Below, piece after piece: positions 25,735 to 32,957 of a DNA stretch of 57,962 nt (the first letter of the stretch is position 1; the number at the start of each line of letters is the position of its first letter). The notes beneath the pieces are model-generated. The model did not search any database and had not been told where the DNA came from. It worked only from the letters and a program-made list of their open reading frames with translations. Source of the stretch: Clostridia bacterium (GTDB taxonomy: Bacteria; Bacillota; Clostridia; Oscillospirales; Acutalibacteraceae). The stretch is taken from NCBI GenBank assembly GCA_017517865.1, contig JAFWYB010000063.1:1-57962 (forward strand). Reading direction: 5' to 3'. Position numbers and translations under genes: made by a program.

Positions 25735-26323
25735 CTCAACCCTGCGGAAAACCTGCCCCCTTCCCTTAGAGAGAGGTGTCACGCAGTGACGGAGATGAAA
25801 CTTACCGGATACATTATTTCAGCGGTTTACAGCTGCGGGAAAAAGCTGATAAACGGCACACGCGATCATCAGAAAAGGAAGCGCCTGAGCGGTTAGAGCA
25901 AAGAAAGAGCTTTCTTTTCACACGGCATAAAACAAAAAAGCACCCTCACGGGTGCAAAAAGCTTTGTAAAAGGTAAAAACACTCGGGGAGAAACCGAGTG
26001 CTTTTAAAAAGGAGAAAATATGAAGAAAACATTATAGAGGAGTAAGTTAGTTTAAGTCGAGCTCCTAAGAGCTCTGTGTCACTCTCTCAAGTGCAAGGTA
26101 ATAATACAACAAAAAAACGAGAAAATCAATAGTTTTTCTCACATTTTTTCGGTTTCTACCTTTTGGTTAATATATGAAAACTTCAGCTGTATTTTTTGTT
26201 TGGTTTGCACAAACAATTTTAATTGAATTTTTAGTCTGCGTTTACATAAAGTTCATATAACACCGCTTTCAAGCCGTTTATTTTCTCTATCGGACTTAAA
26301 ACTGTGCTTTTGTAATAATTTAT
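25735..26323. other. Non-coding region downstream of the cloverleaf
   Basis: Contains GTGTCACGCAGTGACGGAG (25777-25795) with a GTCACGCAGTGAC palindrome, and a hairpin GCACCC-TCAC-GGGTGC (25940-25955). Then comes AAAAGCACTCGG/CCGAGTG-type pairing (25975-26006), then AAAAAGGAG with ATG at 26020, a five-codon frame (MKKTL, stop at 26037). The rest to 26323 is AT-rich with no gene I can support. Confidence 0.5.
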
Positions 26324-26352
26324 TTGACATTACCGTTTTGAAGTGATAAAAT
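26324..26352 (+). promoter_or_regulatory. Promoter of the lipid kinase gene
   Basis: TTGACA (26324-26329) and TAAAAT (26347-26352) have a 17-bp spacer, about 40 bp before the start codon. Confidence 0.8.
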
Positions 26353-26393
26353 TTTCTAAAAACAATTTAAGCATATTCCAGAGGTAAACAATT

Positions 26394-27473
26394 ATGTCTA
26401 AAAAGAAGAAAGCATTACTGATAGTCAACCCCTGCTCAGGTAAAACAAAATCAAGAGCAGGAACCTTTGATATCGTTGATAAGTTTTCAAAAAGCGAATA
26501 TGAATTTTCAATTCACTCAACAAAATGCCAAGGCGACGCCACAAACATCGTAAAAAACGAGCTTGAGGGTCACGACCTTGTTGTCTGCTGTGGCGGTGAC
26601 GGCACTCTCAACGAGACCATTAACGGTGTTATTGATATGCCGAAGCGCGTACCTATAGGCTATCTGCCTGCCGGCACAACAAACGACCTTGCAAACTCAC
26701 TCGGACTTCCCACATCTATAAAAGAGGCGGCAGATATCATCATCGACGGTCACACAAACGATTACGATATCGGTCTTTTCAACAACCGCTGTTTCTGTTA
26801 CGTTGCCTCCTTCGGTGCCTTTGCAAGAAGCTCCTATTCCACACCGCAGTCGCTCAAAAACAAATTCGGTCATGCCGCATATGTTGCCGCAGCCGTACCT
26901 CAGGTTTTCGAAATTCACCCCACAAAAATGCGAATTGAATACGACGGCGGAGTAATAGAAGATGAGTTTATGTTCGGTGCAATATCAAACTCTCTCTCTG
27001 TCGGCGGCTTCTTCAAGCTTCCCAAGGACAAGGTTAAATTCAACGACGGACAGTTTGAGGTGCTTCTTGTAAGAAAAGTTCATATGACCTCTCTTTTCTC
27101 CATCCTCAGCAAGGTCAGAAAGCAGCATTATGACGGCAAGCAGATTATCATGTTCCAGACAAGAAAGCTTAAAATAACCTCCCCCGACGAGGCCGTTGCG
27201 TGGACTCTTGACGGTGAATTCGGCGGCAACCATCACAATGTTATGGTTAACGTGCTTGAAAAGGCAGTTGAAATATACTCACCCGAAAACCCGATGTTTC
27301 TTCCCCGTCCCGAGCCGGTACCCGTTTCTGACAAGGATGAGAATGAAGGCAAGCAGGAAAACAGATTTTTCAGAAGAAGAAGCAAGGCAGAAGCAACCGA
27401 TATTCCCGACATTGCCGATATTGAAGAATCTGCGGCTTCTGCTGATGATGCAGCTGCAATTTCAACAGACTGA
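26394..27473 (+). CDS. Diacylglycerol kinase family lipid kinase (YegS/BmrU-like)
   Basis: A 359-residue protein of the DAGK catalytic superfamily. The nucleotide-binding motif is VVCCGGDGTLNETINGV near residues 62-78, preceded by ALLIVNPCSGK at 7-17, and later GDGQF-like FNDGQFEVLLV and AVAWTLDGE. These kinases phosphorylate diacylglycerol or related lipids at the membrane surface. The last 50 residues are an acidic, low-complexity tail (DENEGKQENRFFRRRSK..., ending DDAAAIS) not part of the kinase fold. AGAGGTAA precedes the ATG. It is a single-gene unit with its own promoter and terminator. Confidence 0.9.
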   Translation: MSKKKKALLIVNPCSGKTKSRAGTFDIVDKFSKSEYEFSIHSTKCQGDATNIVKNELEGHDLVVCCGGDGTLNETINGVIDMPKRVPIGYLPAGTTNDLANSLGLPTSIKEAADIIIDGHTNDYDIGLFNNRCFCYVASFGAFARSSYSTPQSLKNKFGHAAYVAAAVPQVFEIHPTKMRIEYDGGVIEDEFMFGAISNSLSVGGFFKLPKDKVKFNDGQFEVLLVRKVHMTSLFSILSKVRKQHYDGKQIIMFQTRKLKITSPDEAVAWTLDGEFGGNHHNVMVNVLEKAVEIYSPENPMFLPRPEPVPVSDKDENEGKQENRFFRRRSKAEATDIPDIADIEESAASADDAAAISTD

Positions 27474-27504
27474 GCTTTCAGATAAAACAACACAACAAAA
27501 GAAT

Positions 27505-27536
27505 AAACGGTCAGGCAACCTGACCGTTTTGTTTTT
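27505..27536. terminator. Terminator between the lipid kinase and the small ORF
   Basis: The perfect stem AAACGGTCAGG/CCTGACCGTTT with loop CAA and a T-run on the plus strand. An A-rich left side makes it usable for the converging small gene as well. Confidence 0.88.
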
Positions 27537-27537
27537 C

Positions 27538-27675
27538 TTATTCAACAGGCTCTATAACCTCGGGCTCTGCCGTGAGCTTGGCAATGATGGCTTCAATAAA
27601 GCTTTTTAAAGCCTCAATAAAAGCCTTGATATCATCTGCATAAGCTTCTACGAATGCTGAAAATTTGTTATCCAT
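27538..27675 (-). CDS. 45-residue amphipathic small protein
   Basis: Not recognised by family. Reads MDNKFSAFVEAYADDIKAFI and continues with EALKSFIEAIIAKL to a proline-containing acidic end. A strong ribosome site (GGAGGTAATTAT then ATG) and a terminator next to the stop support expression. The body is a continuous amphipathic helix with Phe/Ile every three to four residues and acidic partners. There is no signal peptide. Similar aromatic helices end the proteins at 50758-51114 and 29874-31616. It could bind membranes or a protein groove; function unknown. Confidence 0.65.
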   Translation of the reverse strand: MDNKFSAFVEAYADDIKAFIEALKSFIEAIIAKLTAEPEVIEPVE

Positions 27676-27755
27676 TATAATTACCTCCGTATAAATAATA
27701 GGTTTTCTTCAACCACAACCATTTTATACCAAACGTAATGCTTTGTCAATAAAGA

Positions 27756-29135
27756 TTAACAAATACTTTGTTTACGGCTTACAGCCCCGTCTTCAAAAGC
27801 AAGTTTTTTAAAGCGAATATGCTTAGTAATATAGATAATAATCAAAGGTATATCAGCAAGAAGCCAGGCGGCGGGACCCGCATAGCAGACAGCGTCAAAG
27901 CCTAAAAGCGGAGTAAAAATGAAAGCTACGGAAAGTCTGCCGAAAAGCTCACCTATACCGGCAACGGAGTTTGCATAGGTAAAGCCGAGACCCTGCAGGG
28001 TATTTCTCATAACAAAAAGCACCGCAACAAGGCTGTAGCACTGTGCAATAGCAAGAATATATCTTTTTGCAGCTGCCATAATTCCGGGGTTAAGCTCTGT
28101 CATAAACAGCGAAACCATCGGCTCGCCTATCATATAAAGGGTGATGCTCATAATAAACGAAACGGCAACATCAAGCACAAATATCTTTTTTACCGATTTT
28201 ACGATTCTGCCGTAATTTTTCGCACCGTAGTTCTGACCGACGAAGGTCTGTGTTGCTACCCCCAGACCCGACATAGGTATATTTGTAAGACCCTCTACTC
28301 TGCCTGCGGCGGTAAAGCCTGCAATTACATCCGTACCGAAGGAATTAACCACGCTCTGCAGGCTCATTGAGCCGATTGAGGTAATGGTAAACTGCAGCGA
28401 TACGGGAACCCCGAGCTTTATCTGCTTCAGAGAGGTGCTTACGTCAAGGCGCAGATTGCTGCGTCTGATATCAACCTCTTTATTGAATTTTATTACGTAA
28501 AGTCCGTTAAGTACGGCCGCACATATATGAGAAAGAAGGGTAGCCGCGGCGGCACCCTCTACTCCCCAGCCGAAGCCCTTTACGAAAAGCATATCAAGAA
28601 GGAAGTTCACCACAACGGTAACCGAAAAGAAATACAGAGGCTTTCTGCTCTCTCCCACACTTCTTGAAATGGCGGTAAAGTTATTTGAAAGCATCTGGAA
28701 GGGTATGCCGTAATAAAGTATATTGATATATGAGGAAGCAAGACCCTTTATCTCATCGGGGGTACCGATAAGTTCAAGCAACGGACCCGAAAGAATATGG
28801 GCAACCAAAGAAATCACCGTTCCCACGGCAGCGGCAAGCACAATGCTGTTGCCTGCATAATGGGCTACCTTTTTTCTGTCACCGGCACCGAAAGCATGGG
28901 CAACCGGTATGGAAAATCCGCTTGTGAGTCCAAGGGCGGTACCGACAAGAAAGGAACCGATAGAGCCCACCGAGCCCACAGCAGCAAGAGCCTGATCGCT
29001 TACATATCTGCCAACGATAATATTATCCACAAGGGAGTAATTATACTGAAGCATCGACGAGGCCATAATGGGCAAAGCAAATAGAATAATGCTTTTTATG
29101 GGACTGCCCTCAAGCATTGAACGTTGCTTTTTCAT
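27756..29135 (-). CDS. MATE family efflux transporter
   Basis: A 459-residue, 12-segment membrane protein of the MATE/MOP superfamily, exporting drugs or metabolites with Na+ or H+. Family hallmarks are the opening LEGSPIKSIILFALPIMASSMLQ, YSLVDNIIVGRYVSDQALAAVG, and the half-repeat GLGVATQTFVGQNYGAKNYGRI. The start at 29135 is chosen for AAAGGAG 7 nt upstream; an upstream in-frame ATG would put the site inside the gene. It stands alone, with its promoter at 29168-29195. Confidence 0.92.
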   Translation of the reverse strand: MKKQRSMLEGSPIKSIILFALPIMASSMLQYNYSLVDNIIVGRYVSDQALAAVGSVGSIGSFLVGTALGLTSGFSIPVAHAFGAGDRKKVAHYAGNSIVLAAAVGTVISLVAHILSGPLLELIGTPDEIKGLASSYINILYYGIPFQMLSNNFTAISRSVGESRKPLYFFSVTVVVNFLLDMLFVKGFGWGVEGAAAATLLSHICAAVLNGLYVIKFNKEVDIRRSNLRLDVSTSLKQIKLGVPVSLQFTITSIGSMSLQSVVNSFGTDVIAGFTAAGRVEGLTNIPMSGLGVATQTFVGQNYGAKNYGRIVKSVKKIFVLDVAVSFIMSITLYMIGEPMVSLFMTELNPGIMAAAKRYILAIAQCYSLVAVLFVMRNTLQGLGFTYANSVAGIGELFGRLSVAFIFTPLLGFDAVCYAGPAAWLLADIPLIIIYITKHIRFKKLAFEDGAVSRKQSIC

Positions 29136-29167
29136 AGCCTTTCTCCTTTCATCAACAGTCGAAAACA

Positions 29168-29195
29168 ATTATACTCCCTAAAGATTTTTTTTCAA
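29168..29195 (-). promoter_or_regulatory. Promoter of the MATE gene
   Basis: On the minus strand TTGAAA (29195-29190) and TATAAT (29173-29168) have a 16-bp spacer. Confidence 0.72.
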
Positions 29196-29309
29196 TTAGC
29201 ACTTTTAACATTATAGATTTTAATATTCACCCGTTTTTATAAATTTTTACAGTATCAAAGCCGCTAATCAAAAAGCGACATTTTTTTGAAAGTTTTTTTA
29301 AAAAAGGTA

Positions 29310-29338
29310 TTGACTAATCATAAATGATATGATATTAT
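29310..29338 (+). promoter_or_regulatory. Promoter of the tRNA-Thr/tRNA-Tyr operon
   Basis: TTGACT (29310-29315) and TATTAT (29333-29338) with a 17-bp spacer, 44 bp before tRNA-Thr. Confidence 0.82.
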
Positions 29339-29382
29339 AGTCAAGCATTCCGCGAGGGGAAGCCTCGCAAGCACAAAAATGT

Positions 29383-29458
29383 GCTGGTGTAGCTCAGTTG
29401 GTAGAGCAGCTGATTTGTAATCAGCAGGTCGGGGGTTCGAGTCCGTCCACCAGCTCCA
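29383..29458 (+). tRNA. tRNA-Thr (anticodon TGT)
   Basis: The acceptor GCTGGTG pairs with CACCAGC, the anticodon loop is TTTGTAA with TGT, and CCA is encoded at 29456-29458. The T stem has one G-G mismatch (GGGGG with CCGTC), which is unusual but the rest of the cloverleaf is intact. Confidence 0.95.
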
Positions 29459-29464
29459 GAATGT

Positions 29465-29549
<85 letters not shown>

Positions 29550-29550
29550 G

Positions 29551-29586
29551 AAATCCTCGTACGAAAGTACGGGGATTTACTTTTTA
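29551..29586 (+). terminator. Terminator of the tRNA operon
   Basis: The stem AAATCCTCGTAC/GTACGGGGATTT with GAAA loop and a T-run. The same hairpin is repeated exactly at 32826-32853 and in variant form near 32002-32029. Confidence 0.88.
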
Positions 29587-29690
29587 CCTATTACTTCTTC
29601 ACTCTTCACTTTCAGCTCTCCGACTCGGAGTTCCGGAGGTAAAAAGTAATAAGTAATAGTGAAGAAGTGAATTTTTAAATCCGTTATAAT
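29580..29690. repeat. TATTACTTCTTCACTC self-complementary repeat, copy 1
   Basis: TTTACCTATTACTTCTTCAC and following bases are partly complementary to GGTAAAAAGTAATAAGTAAT downstream, giving a long imperfect hairpin around GGAG/CTCC. A related unit lies at 32000-32110 in the same orientation. Together the copies flank the LCAT-like gene. Confidence 0.65.
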
Positions 29691-29873
29691 CATTCATACC
29701 AGAAACAAACAATCCGAAACTATTGCCAATCGGCGATTGCTTCGGATTTTTTGTTTATATATGTTATTATAATTTCGGCAGCGGCTTCGCCGTGAGAGTG
29801 GATCTCTGACAACAAAGAAAGAACCAAGGTTAGAAATAGCCTTGGTTCTTTTATTCGGTATTATTTTTTGTGA
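29691..29873 (-). terminator. Terminator of the LCAT-like gene and remaining gap
   Basis: The stem AAAGAACCAAGG/CCTTGGTTCTTT at 29818-29851 has T-rich sequence on both sides and lies 22 bp past the stop. The rest of this gap holds no gene I can support. Confidence 0.8.
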
Positions 29874-31616
29874 TTATCCGTTGACGGCATTGTCAAGTGA
29901 GCCGGGATTTTCGTTTGTAAGATTAACAAGGAACTTGAGCATTGCTGTGAGCCAGCGGAAGAAAGCCATAAGCTTTGTAACTACTGAAGGCTTCTGTGTT
30001 TTTGTGTCTTCTGAGGTGTCGTTCCAGTTGCTTACGTTTGCGTTTTCTTCGGTCATCTTTTCAACTCTTGACGTTTCGGCATCTTCACGGCCTGTGTCGG
30101 GATCAATTTCACCTGTGCCGGGGATACGGACAACGAACCTGGGAAGGTCGGGGTCTGAATTTACAGTGAAGTTGTCGTTAGCGGCAAAAGCCTCAAGAAC
30201 CTTATAGTCATAAGCCCATGCGTTGTGAGGCATATTCTTTTCGTACCATACGGAATCCTTGAAAAGACTTGTTGAAGCATCAATCTGCTTGTCGGGTGAG
30301 ATGTATTTGTCGGTTCCGTTTGCAACGGCAGCCTGAATGTAAGAATCGGGAAGCACGTCGTATACACTCTTGGCAACTGTTGCACCGAAGGAAGCGTGCT
30401 CAAGATCTGCCATTTCGTCGGAAAGCTGATCCTGACTTTTTACAAAGGGATACATCTGAACTCCGTATTTGGCTGTTGCACCGAAGTGTATGCCCTTTTC
30501 CTGACAAGCCTTGATGATATCTTCCTTGCAATTACCCGTCTGATTAAAGTAGTCCTCGATCTTTGCGATAACGCCTGCATATTTTGTGCGGTATTCACTG
30601 CCCTCGGAACCGAATACAAAGTTGATTGCTTCGTTAAGACGTTCGGGCTGAATTATTGTCCAGTAGCCGGGCATTGTGCCGTAGAAGGCGATGACGAGCA
30701 TGGGAACAAGAACCTCATATACCTTCTGGTAAATATCGTCAATTGTCTGACCGAGCATATCAACAATACCGAGCTGTACAAAAAGATCAAGTGTTGTAAC
30801 AATTACCTCATTGATAACGGGAGAAGCATCAATCATACCGGCAATGGTATCTGCATCGGCGTCGATATATTCGTCTGCGAATCTCTGGAGACTCTTTGCA
30901 TCAATTTCGATGTCACCGCAGAAAACGTCAGTAAGAATAGCGGCGCTGTTACCGACTGTTGAGTTGAAAAATACGTTTTTGACATAACCCTCATCTCCGT
31001 ATTCTTCAAGGTAAGCGAGAACATATGAGCCGCCGAGACAGTTGCCTGCAAGAGTAACCTTTCTGCCGCCGTTAACCTTGCTTACGTTTTTGATATATGT
31101 GTGAAGAAGGTCAACAATTCTTACGGTTTCACCGTAGGGAATATCGTAGGGCGAAAGACGCCAGTCGTAATAGAAGGTGTAATCGGTAGCACCGTATTTA
31201 GCCTGGTATCTGCGGTCGGCATTACAGCTTGTTCTGTTTGAATTCAAGCTTGAAGAGCTGATGCCTGAGCTGTTGCGGGGAGAACCGTTTTCGTCAAGAA
31301 CAACGTCTGCCATAATGGGTGAAAGCTCTTCATAACAAACCTTGTAGTAGTTATCCCATTTATCAAAAAGAAGACCCTCTGTAAGAAACGGAATAAGAAT
31401 GTTCTTTGCGGTTTCACCGATTTTTCCGTCGAAATCACTTGCACCTATGGGCCAGATTTCTGTTTCGTTGCCGTTTTCGTCTCTGTTGACCAGTTCAACA
31501 CCGTCACCTCTGAGAATAACGATAGGTGTGTCGTTTACATCTACCGCACAGGCAGCAGGTGCCATAATTGAAAGAGAGAGAATTACAGTAAGAATAAGCG
31601 CAATAAACTTTTTCAT
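29874..31616 (-). CDS. Secreted LCAT-like alpha/beta hydrolase with Cys nucleophile
   Basis: A 580-residue exported protein: signal peptide 1-24 (MKKFIALILTVILSLSIMAP, then AACA), then an alpha/beta-hydrolase of the lecithin:cholesterol acyltransferase type, identified by FYYDWRLSPYD (148-158) and the nucleophile elbow LAGNCLGGSYVLAYL. The elbow residue is Cys193 (GNCLG) where lipases have Ser. The C-terminus is a Ser/Thr-rich linker and an amphipathic aromatic helix (KLMAFFRWLTAMLKFLVNL). GGAGGT supports the start at 31616. The substrate is probably a lipid or ester, but the Cys leaves catalysis open. Flanked by related intergenic repeats. Confidence 0.75.
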   Translation of the reverse strand: MKKFIALILTVILSLSIMAPAACAVDVNDTPIVILRGDGVELVNRDENGNETEIWPIGASDFDGKIGETAKNILIPFLTEGLLFDKWDNYYKVCYEELSPIMADVVLDENGSPRNSSGISSSSLNSNRTSCNADRRYQAKYGATDYTFYYDWRLSPYDIPYGETVRIVDLLHTYIKNVSKVNGGRKVTLAGNCLGGSYVLAYLEEYGDEGYVKNVFFNSTVGNSAAILTDVFCGDIEIDAKSLQRFADEYIDADADTIAGMIDASPVINEVIVTTLDLFVQLGIVDMLGQTIDDIYQKVYEVLVPMLVIAFYGTMPGYWTIIQPERLNEAINFVFGSEGSEYRTKYAGVIAKIEDYFNQTGNCKEDIIKACQEKGIHFGATAKYGVQMYPFVKSQDQLSDEMADLEHASFGATVAKSVYDVLPDSYIQAAVANGTDKYISPDKQIDASTSLFKDSVWYEKNMPHNAWAYDYKVLEAFAANDNFTVNSDPDLPRFVVRIPGTGEIDPDTGREDAETSRVEKMTEENANVSNWNDTSEDTKTQKPSVVTKLMAFFRWLTAMLKFLVNLTNENPGSLDNAVNG

Positions 31617-31631
31617 TATATCTACCTCCAC

Positions 31632-32184
31632 TTTTTAATCAATTAATTATATCATAGGTTTATACATTATTTCAATAATACCGTTAAAAAATATTAAAAA
31701 ATATTAAGAACGCATTAACAGCATTATCTATAAAAAAACAGACCTCCTTTTCAAACGGCGAATACAATTCTCCTTTTTTCGTGATGAACGGCACAGGTAA
31801 ATATTGTTTTTTGCCCGACGTAAGATTTTTGTTGATAAAGCGGCTGAAAAACAATATAATCAAAAGTAAGAAAACATAAACGAAGGAAAAATTATGGCTT
31901 TCTGCATCAGCAGAAAATCTCACAATCCGTCAGGATTATTTCATATTTTCCCAAGGAAAATATTTCGTTGAAATCAAATCCGTTATAAACACTCGCACCG
32001 GAAATCCCCGTAACGAAAGTTGCGAGGATTTCTTCATTCTTCACTCTTCAATCTCTCCAACTCGGATTTCTGAAAGTAAAAGGTAATAAGTAATAGCGAA
32101 GAGTTCTCGGTGCTTTTCTACGCAAAGCGTTGATTGTAAATATGTTTTTTGGTATAATCTAACCGACAAATAAAATTTGCAGGG
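31632..32184. other. 553-bp gap with repeat copy 2
   Basis: The first part holds a probable promoter for the LCAT-like gene (minus-strand TTGAAA and TATAAT, 18-bp spacer, in 31645-31685). A frame at 31684-31923 has no ribosome site and no recognisable product. 32002-32110 is the second copy of the hairpin-plus-TTCTTCACTC repeat (GGAAATCCCCGTAACGAAAG, then AGTAATAAGTAATAGCGAAG). Confidence 0.55.
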
Positions 32185-32193
32185 ATGAAAATA

Positions 32194-32709
32194 ATGATTG
32201 TTTTAATTACAGGTGCATCACACACGGGCAAGACGACGCTTGCACAAAAACTGCTCGAAAAATATAAATATCCGTACTTGTCCGTTGACCATTTGAAAAT
32301 GGGACTAATCCGCAGCGGAAATACGAACCTTACTCCGATGAGTGATGATAAAGCTTTGACCGCGTACTTGTGGCCTATTGTCCGTGAAATCATTAAAACA
32401 GCAATTGAAAACAAACAGAACTTAGTTGTTGAAGGCTGCTATATTCCGTTCGATTGGCAAGAGGATTTTGAGCAGCTATATCTTGAGCATATTAAATACT
32501 ATTGCTTGGTGATGAGTGAGAATTATATAAGAAATCATTATGCAGACATAAAGGGATACGCAAATACTATTGAGAGCCGTTTGAACGATGAATGGTGCAC
32601 GATGGAAAGTGTTTTGAAAGACAATGCCGAAATCTTAAAACTTGCACAGATACATAATGTGAATTATATTTTTATAGATAATAAATACGAAATCAATATC
32701 AATCTATAA
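32194..32709 (+). CDS. Small P-loop kinase (zeta-toxin/adenylate-kinase-like)
   Basis: A 171-residue AAA-type P-loop NTPase. Walker A is GASHTGKTTL (6-15), an Asp-His pair YLSVDHLKMGLIRSG follows as in nucleoside or small-molecule kinases, and NLVVEGCYIPFDW may hold the acceptor-binding acid. Size and layout fit the zeta-toxin-like/AAA_33 group of small kinases. No antitoxin-like partner is beside it, so it is more likely a metabolic kinase. The start at 32194 leaves GCAGGGA as ribosome site. It is AT-richer than neighbours and sits between repeats, suggesting acquisition. Confidence 0.65.
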   Translation: MIVLITGASHTGKTTLAQKLLEKYKYPYLSVDHLKMGLIRSGNTNLTPMSDDKALTAYLWPIVREIIKTAIENKQNLVVEGCYIPFDWQEDFEQLYLEHIKYYCLVMSENYIRNHYADIKGYANTIESRLNDEWCTMESVLKDNAEILKLAQIHNVNYIFIDNKYEININL

Positions 32710-32821
32710 TAACGAAACCGCAATTTACCGAATTGACAATATTTTTCGAAAGAATAATAAAAGCTGCCGGTTCAAGCTCTTTTTTCAAACAGAAAGTGGC
32801 ATCTAAACGGTTCGTAACAGC

Positions 32822-32856
32822 CGTAAATCCTCGTACGAAAGTACGGGGATTTACAT
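32822..32856 (+). terminator. Repeat of the tRNA-type terminator hairpin
   Basis: AAATCCTCGTAC/GTACGGGGATTT with GAAA loop and T-rich tail, identical in stem and loop to the tRNA-Tyr terminator 3.3 kb upstream. Probably ends the small kinase transcript. Confidence 0.75.
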
Positions 32857-32885
32857 TTTCACCGTTACGCCCTCACAAAAACAAA

Positions 32886-32917
32886 CAAGACGGCGGGAAG
32901 CTTTTCCCGCCGTCTTG
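32886..32917 (-). terminator. Terminator of the alpha-galactosidase gene
   Basis: The perfect 14-bp stem CAAGACGGCGGGAA/TTCCCGCCGTCTTG with loop GCTT; TTTGTTTTTG follows on the minus strand. Confidence 0.9.
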
Positions 32918-32957
32918 CCATATACAGTTTTTACTCATTGATGCCCGTTTTTCCGGT

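Noticed and set aside
25594-25782. Open frames on both strands through the cloverleaf palindrome
   Set aside because: They arise from the palindrome's GC-rich composition; the same stems read on both strands, no ribosome site is present and the peptides match nothing.
31684-31923. 79-residue frame with a hydrophobic stretch in the gap before the small kinase
   Set aside because: No ribosome site, AT-rich composition, and it overlaps the promoter region of the LCAT-like gene; a chance frame is more likely.
32194-32709. Toxin-antitoxin system based on the zeta-toxin-like kinase
   Set aside because: No small antitoxin gene precedes or follows it, and the motif set fits ordinary small P-loop kinases as well.
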